Of a stretch of 64,000 bases of DNA, positions 18,368 to 29,655 are shown in pieces. Under the pieces are notes generated by a model. That model was not told the origin of the DNA. It saw only the letters and a program-made list of their open reading frames with translations, and made no database searches. Position numbers and translations under genes: made by a program. Numbering within the stretch: position 1 is the stretch's first letter; each line of letters opens with the position of its first letter. The DNA lies in assembly GCA_039583875.1 (NCBI GenBank), contig CM077165.1, forward strand, positions 65,894,757-65,958,756, read 5' to 3'. Source of the DNA: Platanthera guangdongensis. Taxonomy: Eukaryota; Streptophyta; Magnoliopsida; Asparagales; Orchidaceae.

Positions 18368-20422
18368 GAGTTAGTGGAAGCCGGATTTGTCCAGCCAAGA
18401 TCCTCACCATGGGGAGCCCTGGTATTGTTCGTCAAAAAGAAAGACGGGACTCTCAGAATGTCAATCGAATACCGAGCACTAAATCGGCTGACGGTCCGGA
18501 ACACCTATCCACTGCCAAGGATAGACGAGTTGTTCGATCAGCTGCAGGGAGCGCGGTTCTTTTCGAAATTAGATTTGAGGTCGGGATACTAGCAGCTTCG
18601 GATTTGAGAGGAGGACATTCAGAAGACTGCTTTTAGTAGCAGATATGGTTTATTCGAGTTTACGGTGATGCCCTTCGGGCTCACCAATGCACCCTTAGCA
18701 TTCATGACCCTCATGAACCAGGTTTTCAAGGAGTATCTAGATGTGTTTGTCATTGTGTTTATCGATGACATCCTCATCTACTCGAGAACGGAGGAGGAGC
18801 ACACTCGCCATCTGGCACTGACCCTACAGAGACTGTGGGAGAATCATTTATATGCAAAGTTTAGTAAATGTCAGTTCTGGCTGAAGGAGGTGGGCTTCTT
18901 AGGCCATATTATCAGTGGAGTCGGGTTGGCAGTGGATCCGGCAAAGATTCAGGTAATTCGAGATTGGCCGCAGCTAAAGACAGCCCCCGACGTACGAAGT
19001 TTCCTAGGACTTGTCGGTTACTACCGGAAGTTCGTGGAGGGTTTCTCTCGAATCGCCCGCCCGCTCACATCCTTAACGAAGAATGAGGTACCCTTCGTGT
19101 GGACCCCGCAGTGCCAGGCAGCTTTCCAGGAGCTGAAGGATCGACTAACCTCGGCTCTCATTCTTACTCTCACCTCGGGGAGGGAAGGATTTCAGGACTA
19201 CACTGATGCTTCCTACCAGGGTATGGGAGCTGTACTGATGCAGAAGGGTCATGTGATTGCATATGCGTCTCGCCAATTGAAGAAGCACGAACAGAACTAT
19301 CCGGTGCACGACCTTGAGATGGGGGTGGTCGTTTTTTCTTTGAAGGTCTGGCGTCATTATCTTTATGGAGTCCACTGCGACATCTACTCCGACCACAAGA
19401 ACCTGAAATACGTGGACACGCAGAAGGAACTGAACATCAGGAAGAGGCGTTGGGTGGAGTTCCTAGCAGATTATCAGTTTGAGATGCACTACCTTCCAGG
19501 GAAGGCAAACGTGGTGGCTGACGCGTTGAGTCGGAGAGCTGCCACTTCCGAGACCGGGCCCCAGGTTATGTCTATGGAGCTGGTGAGGAGATTGGAGGAT
19601 ATGCACATCACACTAGTGTCATCCGAGGACTCCGAGCTTTACATGGAGTATTTAGCTGCGGTGAGTGCTACCGACGATATCCGGGACCGAGTCAGAGAGG
19701 GACAGAGGCGAGATGTCAAATTGGAGCCGATATTCTGGGCCTTGGAGAACGGTGCAGCAGGAGATTACACGATGAGGGATGGTGTGGTATGTTTTAGAGG
19801 TCGGACTTATATACCGGAAGGAGGCCAGGTCCGGGAAGACATTATGGCGGAGGCCCACCACAGCAGATACTCGGTGCACCCGGGCATCACGAAGATGACT
19901 GAGTATTTGAAGAAGACTATGTACTGGCCTGGCATGAAGAAGGATATCACTCGGTTTGTGACCCACTGCGAAGCTTGCCAACTAGTGAAGGCAGAGTGCA
20001 AAAACCCCGCGGGTTTGTTGCAACCACTCCCGGTACCAGAGTGGAAGTTCAAAGACATCGCGATGGACTTTATTCACGGACTTCCCCGATCACGAACAGG
20101 AAATGACTCGATTTGGGTCATCGTCGATCGGTTGACAAAAGTATCCAGGTTCATTCCGATCAGGAAGGACGACGTTGTGGGAGTATTAGTACGGAGATTT
20201 GTGGAGCAGTTCGTTCGATATCACGGGGTGCCCAAGACGATCATGTCGGATCGGGATGGTCGGTTCACTTCCAGGGAGTGGAGATCCGTGCAAGCTTACT
20301 TAGGCATGCGATTGACCTTCAGCACCGCGTTCCATCCCCAGACGGACGGGCAGACAGAACGCACCAACCGGACACTGGAAGATCTTTTGAGGCTATGTAT
20401 TTTGGACCGCGTGGTACCATAG
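18368..20422 (+). pseudogene. pol: Gypsy-2 pol: RT, RNase H, integrase
   Basis: RT starts with [24 protein letters not shown]; fingers and palm motifs follow. Two stops at about 18590-18610 break the SGYYQLRI motif (TAG and TGA). The frame is then open from 18613 to a TAG at 20420: [12 protein letters not shown], the catalytic FIDDILIYS, RNase H ([39 protein letters not shown]), the integrase zinc finger ([13 protein letters not shown]) and the integrase core with MDFIHGL, SDRDGRF and QTERTNR. All catalytic acidic residues are kept in the long segment. The TAG at 20420 replaces a Trp codon (TGG in Gypsy-3). Confidence 0.93.
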
Positions 20423-21160
20423 GAGAAGTGCTTACCCCTGGTCGAGTTCTCCTATAACAACAGCTACCAGTCCAGCATCAGGATGGCGCATTACGAAGCC
20501 TTGTATGGAAGGAAATGCCGGACCCCGCTTTCTTGGGTTCAGGACGAAGATTCGAAGGTGTTTGGATCAGATTTTATTGAAGACACCGAGGCTCAGGTGA
20601 GGCTGATCAGAGACAGGATGCTAGAGGCGCAGAGCAGACAATCTAAGTACTATGACCCCCGGCATCGGCAGGTGGAGTTCCAGGTCGGGGACCAAGTGTT
20701 TTTGAATATCCGGCCCATGCATGGAGTCTCGCAGGTGCGTCGTCGGAGGAAGAAGCTCAGCCCTAGGTACATGGGCCTTTACAGGATCCTGGAGCGGATC
20801 GGGCCCCTAGCCTACAGGCTGGAGTTGCCACCAGAGCTGGCAGCTCTGCACGACGTCTTCCACATTTCCTCACTGAGGAGGGCTCTGCTACGCCCGGAGC
20901 AGCAGATTTTGACCACCGCAGGGCCGGTAGCTTCAGACCGGTCAGTTCGTTTGGAGCCGGTTAGGATCGACGACCGAGGAGTACGGGTCTTGCGTCGCAA
21001 GAAGGTCCCCTTAGTCAAGGTCCTGTGGAGGAACCACGGCCAGGAGGAGCATACCTGGGAGCCGCAGGACCTGATGCGACAAAGATACCCAGAGCTGTTC
21101 ATTCAGGTATACCTCACAAACCCCTCAAGATGTTTAATTTATTTTCCTGCTTTAAACTAG
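20423..21160 (+). pseudogene. pol: Gypsy-2 pol: integrase C-terminus with chromodomain-like tail
   Basis: Same frame as the RT/integrase segment. It holds LVEFSYNNSY, MAHYEALYGRKCRTPLSW, the GPY/F-type module (LSPRYMGLYRILERIGPLAYRLELP) and a C-terminal chromodomain-like segment with VLWRNHGQEEHTWEP near the end. This tail is the mark of Tekay/Del chromoviruses and is thought to steer integration to certain chromatin. The annotated end is the first stop; the last 20 or so residues look like chance extension. Confidence 0.88.
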
Positions 21161-21400
21161 TAAGGGCTGCTCTAGGCAGGTAGAGGCTTATCTTTTGTTT
21201 ATTAGGGGCTTATCTTTTGTTTATTGGGATCTTGGCTCACCGATCAGGCGAAATGGGTATAGACTTAAGTTTCCCTCAAAACTTAATTTAGCAAACATGG
21301 TGTCGTGATGGGATGTTACCAGTTTCTTTTCTTCGGCAGAAATTCCCGTAGGCTTAACCTTGATTTCGGGGACGAAATCTTTGTTTTGTTTATTGGGATT
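21161..21400 (+). other. 3' untranslated region of Gypsy-2
   Basis: Includes GATTTCGGGGACGAAAT near 21362-21378, a motif also found before the 3' LTR of Gypsy-3 (29613-29632). No clear polypurine tract directly abuts the LTR (GGGATT-TGTAAC). Confidence 0.55.
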
Positions 21401-21504
21401 TGTAACATCCCATTTCCAACTAGACCCCTAGGAGTGGTTTTGTCTATGACTAGGTTATGACAAACCCTAGGAAGCCAGAAATGGGCCAAGGGATAGGAGA
21501 CAAG
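21401..21504 (+). repeat. 3' LTR of Gypsy-2, first 104 bp
   Basis: TGTAACATCCC start, nearly identical to 11201-11304. It is interrupted by Gypsy-3 after ACAAG. Confidence 0.92.
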
Positions 21505-24500
21505 TGTAACATCCCATGTTACTTCTGGACCCCTCAACTTAGATTGGGTTAGGCATGGGGTGAGACTTAAGGAGATCAGCTAGGTTTGACCCTAGGTAGT
21601 GGGTGGTAGCCATGTGGAGCCCACTATAGGACCATAGTCAAACTAGGTCAAACTAGCCTAAGTGGGGACCCTAGTCACACCATGACCCCACCACATTGCT
21701 TTAACCCTAAAAACAATCTAAGTGGACTCTAGGGCATGTCACTAGGTCAACACTTTGACCCCAATTGACCAAAGTCAACCTTGGGCTTAATTTGGTCAAA
21801 CCCACACTCATAAGCCCAATTAGCCTAAGTAGGGCACCCCCTTGACCCAACCCAAGTTGGGTGGTACCACTAGACCCATTTCCACCAAGTAGGTTCAGCC
21901 CACCCACCATGTTGACTAAGTCAACTCCCCAAGTCAACAAGTCAACAAATTGACCTAAAGGAGTGAAATGAAGACCAAACCATCCTCCATTGGACCAAGC
22001 CCACCAAAATTGGCCCATGGCCAGCCTAAGTGAACAAGACCAGTCCTACCCCTCTAAATCAGGAGAGAGAATACATGCAAGGGGGTAGAATTGGGATTTT
22101 GAGAGAAGGAGGAGAGAGAAATGGAGAAGGAGGGAATGGTGGCCACATGGCCACCCCTTCAGCTGGATTTATCTGCCCAAAACCAGATGGCCGACCTCCT
22201 CTCTCCATTCCAGCAGAAAACAGGGGCTGAGGGCCACTTGGCAGCTGGGGCGAAGCAACCAAAGCTCAACCGAATTCACATAGGTAATATCCCCCCATAT
22301 ACTCCACCTCAGTCCAAACAGACCTCACGAACAGCTTCAGGAGGTAGAAAGGAGTGGAATTCGAGTGCTGGATCATGGAGAACAGTGGAGAATCAAGGAA
22401 TCGGGGTGGAGCTCACCGGCGCACCACAACCATGGCAAACCGCCGCCTGACCCGCAGCCAAGCCCCAATCCAGGTTCGTTTCACCTTACCTCTACCTGTA
22501 CTAGCATCTTAGATCGATTAGGAGAGATATCGGGCTCAACTGAGCCCGATGCCATGGGATAAAAATGAGAATTTTCCAAGCTTTAGAAACCGCTCGGGTT
22601 CGCCGTCGCCGCCGTCTCCCGCCGCCCCATCACCGGGAAATGATAGCCACCACCACCGTGAAGGTGATGGCACCGTTGGCCGGAGGTGGCGCCGCCTCAG
22701 CTGGCCGGAAACCGCCAGCAAAACTGCTCCAGGTCGGCTCAATCTCAGCCGTTAACCCATTGGAGAAGATGATCGGATCCCGTCGGTTAGGCTTTAAGAT
22801 TCGTGCAGATAATAATAATATGATTTAATTATTAATATGATGAATAGTGTAAATCCTGTCACATAATTACAGCCATATTGCATGTTATTTCTAGGCCTCT
22901 TAGATGCATTTCCAGAAACTATTCCCTAAATGAAAACTGTAGCTGACTGTCTTACCTTTAATATTCCACCTTAAAGTTGTGATTTGGTGTAGTGTACAGT
23001 CCTGTAGGGCATTTCTCCTAGGACTGGTCCTAGACTAGGGCAGAAATTCATTTGGATGCCCAGGTCAAATCAGCAATCACCATGGCCCCAAATTTTGGTT
23101 ATATTCATGACTAGGGCATACTTATCCCCTGCCAAAAGTTAGGAATTTTTGAAACAATGTTTCCTATAGTTTTGGTCAAAACATCAAAATGTAAATAAGT
23201 GAAATATATGGAGCTATATGCCTCCCCATAGCCCCAAATCTTGGTGGTAGGTCAATGGGGACACCCTTGGTGCATGATAAATATTTCAGCACCTTTGTAT
23301 CACTGTATGTTGGAGAATCCACTTGCATGTGTTAGTTCATATTTTGCCTTGGTGTGCTAATAGCAAAACTTCAAATATGGTGTATTCAGCCAAATGGATG
23401 CATGCAAAAATCTTGGATTTGTTTACAGTGGTTCATTAGGGTATATTTCATCCCTCAAATTAATTATGGGATTTTTGGAATCAAAAATCACATTTATTGG
23501 AATTTATTTTAAATATAGCTCTTTTGGAAATAAATATAGAAAATAGGTTTTTCTCAAGCACAAATCCTAAAACTTTGCCAAGATATAGATAGGGTTACTT
23601 TTGACTTAGGAAAAATTTGATCCTTCTGTTTGAAGAGTTTGGAATAAAATATCTTAAAATGCTCATTTTACCCTTATTTCATTTAATTCTTGAAATGATG
23701 GATATGCACCTCAGCAAAATTTGTAATTAATTCTAGTGCTATAAAATTGTATGATTAGTCTTGCATAAATTTTTCAGAATTAATGGATGTGTTGATAGTT
23801 TTTAAATTAATATAATGGCATTTTTGGTAAATATGTATGAATGGAAATTGATAGGCCATTACACAATAAAAATTTATGAAACTCTGCCAATAGTCATATA
23901 TTCATGTTTTATATGTTCTGTAAGTTTCCTGGAATTTTGGATTACATATTTCCTATACTTCATTTGGAAAATGGAATTTATGAGAATTTGGTATTAAATA
24001 AGAAATTGGAATAAATATTTAAAGTAAAATTATGAAACTCTGTAGACAGCAATCTTTTATCATTATACAACTCAATAAAAATTACCTAGGTCAGTGGATG
24101 TTAAATCATACTACTTCATGTGTAAAGTGACCTAGTAATTAGTTTAAAAGATTTAATTAAAGGATTATCTGGCCAAGGTAAATTATGAGAATTCATAGGG
24201 TAGTTCCCTTAGCCCATACCGCCATAGGATAAATATTTAGGGGCAAGATGCCTTAAGGTTTGGAAGATCCCATTTTTAGGGTAATATTAGGACATGGTCT
24301 GCATATAACATAAATAGGTCTTACCTTAGGGGTTACCAGGGGATTGATTATCGGAAGAGATGAGAGAGTGCAACATGTATAACCCTGATGGGTAGTATTG
24401 TCTTAGTGAGGGATCAAATGTGCAAGTCTTTAGGTAGCAACTGGAGTGGGGGTCGACGGAAGACCGTCGGTTTCCCGATAACATCTTAAGTCACTATGGT

Positions 24501-26084
24501 TGTACCAGAGCAATAAAGAGAGCTGGGATGAAACATGGGTATCCATCAACTAAAATAAATATCCTTGTGAAAGGGAACACTGGGCGTAATCCCAACACAG
24601 TTCCTAGTGCCCCTTGAGAGCCCTTCACAGGGAATACCGGGGGAGTCCTGGGATTAACCTTAAATCTCTAAGTATAATAACCCGTAGACAAGAGTAGTCT
24701 AATAGGTTAAGACATTTGTTGTACCTTATCACCCGTGTAGGGTTGGAGAGATTCATGATATATGCTCACCCGTTTAGGGTTTGACGGAGTTGGTATAAAG
24801 GCACTAATGTGCGTTCTCACCCGGGTTTGGGTTTGAGGGTTTCAGGACGGGTTTGGCCCTACGAGCGGGAGGCTCGGAATGAAATACTTGCATGTGCATA
24901 AATATAGTGGCAGGGCATGTGGTACTGGCCATTCGTCACACCGATGGCAATACGGTGCACCAGGCGGTTGTGAGGGTTAGAGGGGCCAGTGGGTTGTTTT
25001 ACACTGCGGTCTGGAGGACGATCCCCGATAACGCACATCCGACCCAACAAGACTTGCGGGTTGTCAGCAAAGTACGTACGCGAGACTCTAGAGTGCACCA
25101 TGGACGTGTACAGAGGCGTATGAGAGGGGTCTAAGGCTTGGTAGTGTGCATACCGGCCTAGAAGCGGAGACGCCCGCTCCGCTCCTGCCGTAGCCACAGC
25201 GGTGGTACCCGAGAGTGATGCTAGCTCTCAAAAAGTGGGAACTAAAGGTCTGTGATCACAGAGTCGTTGTGTGTGAGTTGCACTTGCCTGTGCATAAAAT
25301 TGCATCATAACATTCATTCATATTAGGTCATACGCTTCATAGATCCTTATCATATAAATTAGTATGGGCTCTTTTATATGATAAGTTAAATTTCCTGGAA
25401 ATCCTAACTTATATATTTGTATGGGCATTTATATAAGTTAGGGTACTTTTGTGATGATAGTATAGTGGTAGAATAGCTTATTTACTTGCTTTTACTACTG
25501 TCTTCACTTTCTTTACTGTACCGCTCTTACTTACCTGTACTATACTTAGAACTGCTAGAGTAGATCATTGTTACTTATTATAACTGCTAGTTAGATTCTG
25601 TCACCTGCTTCCATTTTTGCTACCCCTTGTTGTCCTCCGCTTCATCCTCCCGCTCGGTGCCTAGGAGCTGCGGGGCGAGGTGCGGAGGAAACGACTTAGT
25701 CTTTTTGACTAATGGTCGGTGACCAAACTATTTTTAGGAGCCCGTGGAGATGGAGCACCAGCACGTCGAGGTGGCAGGACTTAAGGAGCAGATACCGTTT
25801 CAGCAGGCTACTACCACTACTGTGCGTCCTCAGGTGGGACGAGACCTGATGTACTAGCATAGCTTCCGCTTTATTTATTTTGAGAGAGAGTGATTTTGAT
25901 GTACTGGGCATAAGCCCTTATTACTCTTCTTTTGTACTCTTCTGTGGACTATATTATGTACCTTTTATTTCATATATATGATTGTACCATGTGACTTGTG
26001 GACTAGTGTATTTACATACTGCTTTACTTTTATTCTCATATTGGCCTACAGGTTAAATGATCGTACTAGCCGGCAGAATCAGCG
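21505..26084 (+). repeat. 5' LTR of Gypsy-3 (3' end deleted)
   Basis: Matches 29656-34236 with scattered differences. It stops at GGCAGAATCAGCG, where the 3' LTR goes on for 103 bp. In order: a TTGAC/GTCAA-rich start (21570-21960), a GC-rich block (about 22440-22790), an A/T-rich stretch (22800-24400), the conserved block at 24571-24656, and three CTCACCCG...AGGGTTTGAGG-like repeats at about 24728-24840. Confidence 0.9.
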
Positions 26085-26163
26085 TAACAGTTAACTTTCA
26101 CGTAAACTTTCAATTATATATAGTACCTGGAACTATAGGATAACAGTTAACTTTCACGTAAAC
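26085..26163 (+). other. deletion junction with a 23-bp direct repeat (Gypsy-3)
   Basis: A 23-bp sequence beginning TAACAGTTAAC occurs at 26085-26107 and again, unchanged, at 26141-26163, separated by 33 bp of A/T-rich filler. It lies exactly between the truncated LTR and the intron acceptor. This is the form left by end joining with template-copied filler. Confidence 0.75.
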
Positions 26164-26172
26164 AAACCTCAG

Positions 26173-27023
26173 GCGTAGTTATGATCAGCGGCAAGCCCGC
26201 TCATACTCTCTTCGACACGGGTGCTTCGCACTCGTTCGTATTCGAGGCCTTCATCGACGGACTAGAAGGCGTGGAGAGGTTTCCTGGACTAGAGATGAGG
26301 GTGCGTCTACCCGATGGGTCAGAGCTGCAGACCACTGCACATTGTGATATGGAGGCCGAGATTGGCGGCAAGGCATTTGAGGCGCCAGCAACTATTCTGA
26401 AGCTGCAGGACTTCGACTTGATTTTGGGCATGACATGGTTACACCAGAACCATGCTCAGATAGATTGTCCGTCCAGGAGGATCACGCTAAGGCATGGCGA
26501 CTCTCATGTTATCATCGAAGGTATTCAGCCTATCTGCCACCTATTATTATCTTCTGTACAGGCTGTGAAGGCCCACGAGCAGGGTGAAGAAGTTTATCTT
26601 ATCTGCTTCGAGATGGTGGGAGCAGAGACGACTATCTCAGATATTCCGGTGGTCCGGAATTTCTCCGACATATTCCCGGAGAAATTTCCCTGGCTACCAC
26701 CTGCTAGAGACTTGGATTTCAGGATTCAGCTAGTACCGGGAGCGAGGCCGGTGTCCCGGGCACCCTACAGGATGGCTCCCAGGGAGTTAGCAGAGTTCAG
26801 GACTCAACTACAGGAGCTAGTCGATTCAGGATTTGTACGGCCCAGTTCATCGCCATGGGGAGCACCAGTTCTCTTTGTGAAGAAGGACGGATCACTACGA
26901 CTATGCATAGATTACCGGGAGCTGAACCGGTTAACGGTCCGCAATAACTATCCCCTGCCTCGGATAGATGAGTTATTTGACCAGCTGCAGGGAGCCTTCT
27001 GGTTCTCCAAGCTAGATTTGTGA
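26173..27023 (+). pseudogene. pol: Gypsy-3 pol: protease and start of RT
   Basis: The exon begins after AACAAACCTCAG (the surviving intron acceptor); an ATG at 26181 is the first in frame. The protease is complete: [11 protein letters not shown] near residue 10 and DLILGMTWL near 78. The linker [27 protein letters not shown] leads into RT with [22 protein letters not shown] and [11 protein letters not shown]. One Lys is missing in the VKKKDGS motif (an in-frame 3-bp deletion compared with Gypsy-2). It ends with TGA at 27021-27023 in SKLDL-SGYYQL, where CGA to TGA explains the stop. Unlike Gypsy-2 there is no frameshift in the protease. Confidence 0.9.
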
Positions 27024-27887
27024 TCCGGCTACTACCAGCTCCGTATCAGGGAAGAGGACATACCGAAGACGGCATTCAGTTCACGCTATGGATTATACGA
27101 GTTCACGGTGATGCCTTTTGGGCTCACGAATGCCCCTGCCGCATTCATGAGTCTAATGAACCGTGTATTCGAGCCTTTCTTAGATCGCTTCGTGATTGTA
27201 TTCATCGACGACATCCTTATATATTCTCGGACTCGGGAGGAGCATACAGAGCACCTGGCGTAGGTCTTGCAGAGGCTGAGGGAGACCCAGATGTACGCAA
27301 AATTTTCAAAGTGCCAGTTCTGGCTACAGAAGGTGGCTTTCCTGGGGCACACAATCAGTGGGGCTGGATTAGCAGTGGACCCAGCCAAGATAGAGACGGT
27401 GAGGGATTGGTCACGGCCGAAGACCGCATCTGACATCCGCATCTTCTTGGGACTAGCAGGGTATTATCGCAAGTTCGTGGAGGGGTTCTTGAGGATAGCA
27501 CTCCCCCTCACGTCCTTGATGAAGAAGGACGCAGATTTTGTTTGGTCAGAGCGGTGCGAGACGACTTTTCAGGACCTGAAGGACCGACTCATCTCATCCC
27601 CCATTCTTGTGCTTCCATCCGGGAGCGAAGTATTCCAGATCTACACGGACGCCTCTTACCAGGGGATGGGTGCAGTCCTGATGCAGCATGTACATGTTAT
27701 TGCTTATGCTTCAAGACAGTTGAAGAAGCATGAGCATAACTATCCAGTACATGATCTAGAGCTCGGGGCTATGGTATTCGCCGTAAAGATATGGAGGCAT
27801 TACTTATACGGGATTCATTGTGACATCTTTTCATATCACAAGAATCTTAAGTATATCGATACACAGAAGGACTTAAACCTGAGATAG
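27024..27887 (+). pseudogene. pol: Gypsy-3 pol: RT palm and RNase H
   Basis: Same frame as above. It has [12 protein letters not shown] and the catalytic FIDDILIYS before a TAG at about 27262 (CAG to TAG). Then come [12 protein letters not shown] and RNase H with [31 protein letters not shown] and YHKNLKY; the Asp of the usual SDHKNLK motif is Tyr here. It ends at TAG 27885-27887, a CAG to TAG change before the RRW motif. Confidence 0.9.
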
Positions 27888-29318
27888 AGGAGATGGCTGG
27901 AGTTCCTCTGTGATTATGATTACAAGATCCACTACCATCCGGGAAAAGCGAATACGGTAGCAGATGCTTTAAGCAGGAGGGCCGGCACTTCTGGACCGGA
28001 GCCCCGGTTGATGTCTATAGAGCTGCTACAGGTGATGGAGGACATGCACATTACCATGGTATCCGAGACCGAGCCAGTAGTGTATCGAGAGTATTTGAGC
28101 TCAGTGATCAGTGGCGATGATATACAGGAGCGCATCCGAGCACATCAGAGGCTGGATGCTGCGTTACACCCGATTTTTAGTGCCCTGGAGAGGGGCAAGG
28201 TCGAGGACTACACGCTACAGGATGATCTTCTTTGATTTCGTGGGCGCATCTACATACTAGCAGGGGGCAGTATCCGGGATGACATACTCAGAGAGGAACA
28301 TTGCTCGAGATATTCAGTGCACCCCGGTATCACCAAGATGTGGGCAGATTTGCGGAGGTCTATGTATTGGCCCGGGATGAAGAGGGAGATCACGGATTTT
28401 GTGACCCATTGCGAGACCTGCCAGCATGTGAATGCAGAATGCAAGAGCCCGGGAGGTTTACTACAGCCACTGCCAGTTCCAGAATGGAAGTTCGAGGACA
28501 TTGCTATGGACTTTGTACACGGATTGCCTCGCTCCCACTCTGGGCATGATTCTATATAGGTTATAGTGGATAGACTGACCAAGGTAGCGCAGTTTATTCC
28601 AATTCGAAAGGATGCCCCAGTTGCAGTTCTGGTGAGATTATTTGTGGAGCAGTACGTCAGATATCATGGCATTCCCAGGACGATTGTTTCAGACCGTGAT
28701 GGTCGGTTCACTTCGAGCGAGTGGAGGGCCGTGCATGCTTACTTGGGATCTCGGCTTACTTTTAGTACCGCCTTCCATCCGCAGACCGACGGACAGACCG
28801 AGCGGACCATCCGGACCATGGAGGACCTGCTCAGACTATGCATATTGGATACGAGGAAGCCTTGGGAGAGGCTGCTGCCACTGATTGAGTTCTCGTATAA
28901 TAACAGCCACCAGGCTAGCATCAGGATGGCTCCATACGAGGCACTTTATGGGATGAGATGCCGGACACCGCTATCATGGGTTCAGGATGTGGGTACCAGG
29001 GCTCTTGGACCTGATTATATAGAGGATACTGAGGTTCAGATTCGATTGATCAGAGATCGGCTACTAGAGGCCCAGAGTAGGCAGGCAAAGTATTATGATG
29101 CTCGGCACCGGAAGGTGGAGTTCCAGGTTGGAGACAGAGTATTCTTGAAGATACATCCAGTACACGGTGTCTATCGGGTGCGGAGGCACAAGAAGCTCAG
29201 TCCACGATACATGGGGCCATACCTGATCCTGGAGCGGATCGGTCCCTTGGCTTACCGACTGCAGCTGCCACCGGAGTTGGGTGCATTACATGACGTCTTC
29301 CATGTCTCTTCCTTGTGA
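27888..29318 (+). pseudogene. pol: Gypsy-3 pol: integrase
   Basis: Still the same frame, with stops at about 28234 (TGA), 28559 (TAG, from TGG) and 29318 (TGA, from CGA). The linker [18 protein letters not shown] is followed by the zinc finger ([15 protein letters not shown]) and the core with MDFVHGLPRS, SDRDGRF and QTERTIR, so the catalytic triad is kept. After it come NNSHQASIRMAPYEALYG and the GPY/F-type module (LSPRYMGPYLILERIGPLAYRLQLP). The stop at 29318 cuts off the chromodomain-like tail. Confidence 0.9.
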
Positions 29319-29579
29319 AGAGCTCTCCTTCGGTCGGAGCAGCACATTACTACTACAGCCGGACCGGTAGATCCTGACAGATCAGTTAGATTGGAGCCGA
29401 TCCGGATTGACGATACAGCCATCCGAGTGTTGCGGAAGAAGAAGGTCCCTCTTGTGAAGGTGCTGTGGTCCAACCATGGACGGGAGGAGCACACTTGCGA
29501 GCCGAGGGATCTGATGCTGGAGCAATACCCGGAGCTATTCGCATTAGGTACTTTCAAGTTATGTTTTAAAGTTTCTTAA
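29319..29579 (+). pseudogene. pol: Gypsy-3 pol: chromodomain-like tail
   Basis: In frame after the TGA: RLEPIRIDDTAIRVLRKKKV and VLWSNHGREEHTCEPRDLM, then the first stop at 29577-29579. The Trp of the EEHTWEP motif of Gypsy-2 is Cys here, which would remove one aromatic residue of the chromodomain-like fold. Confidence 0.82.
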
Positions 29580-29655
29580 AAATTCTTGCAAGTAGAACCC
29601 CGTAGACCCGAACTTAAATTTCGGGGACGAAATTATTTTCTTGTTTATTGGAATT

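Noticed and set aside
22030..22450. Overlapping ORFs in the Gypsy-3 LTRs (repeated at 30181-30601)
   Set aside because: They are duplicated because LTRs are duplicated, overlap on both strands, and show no domain or start context.
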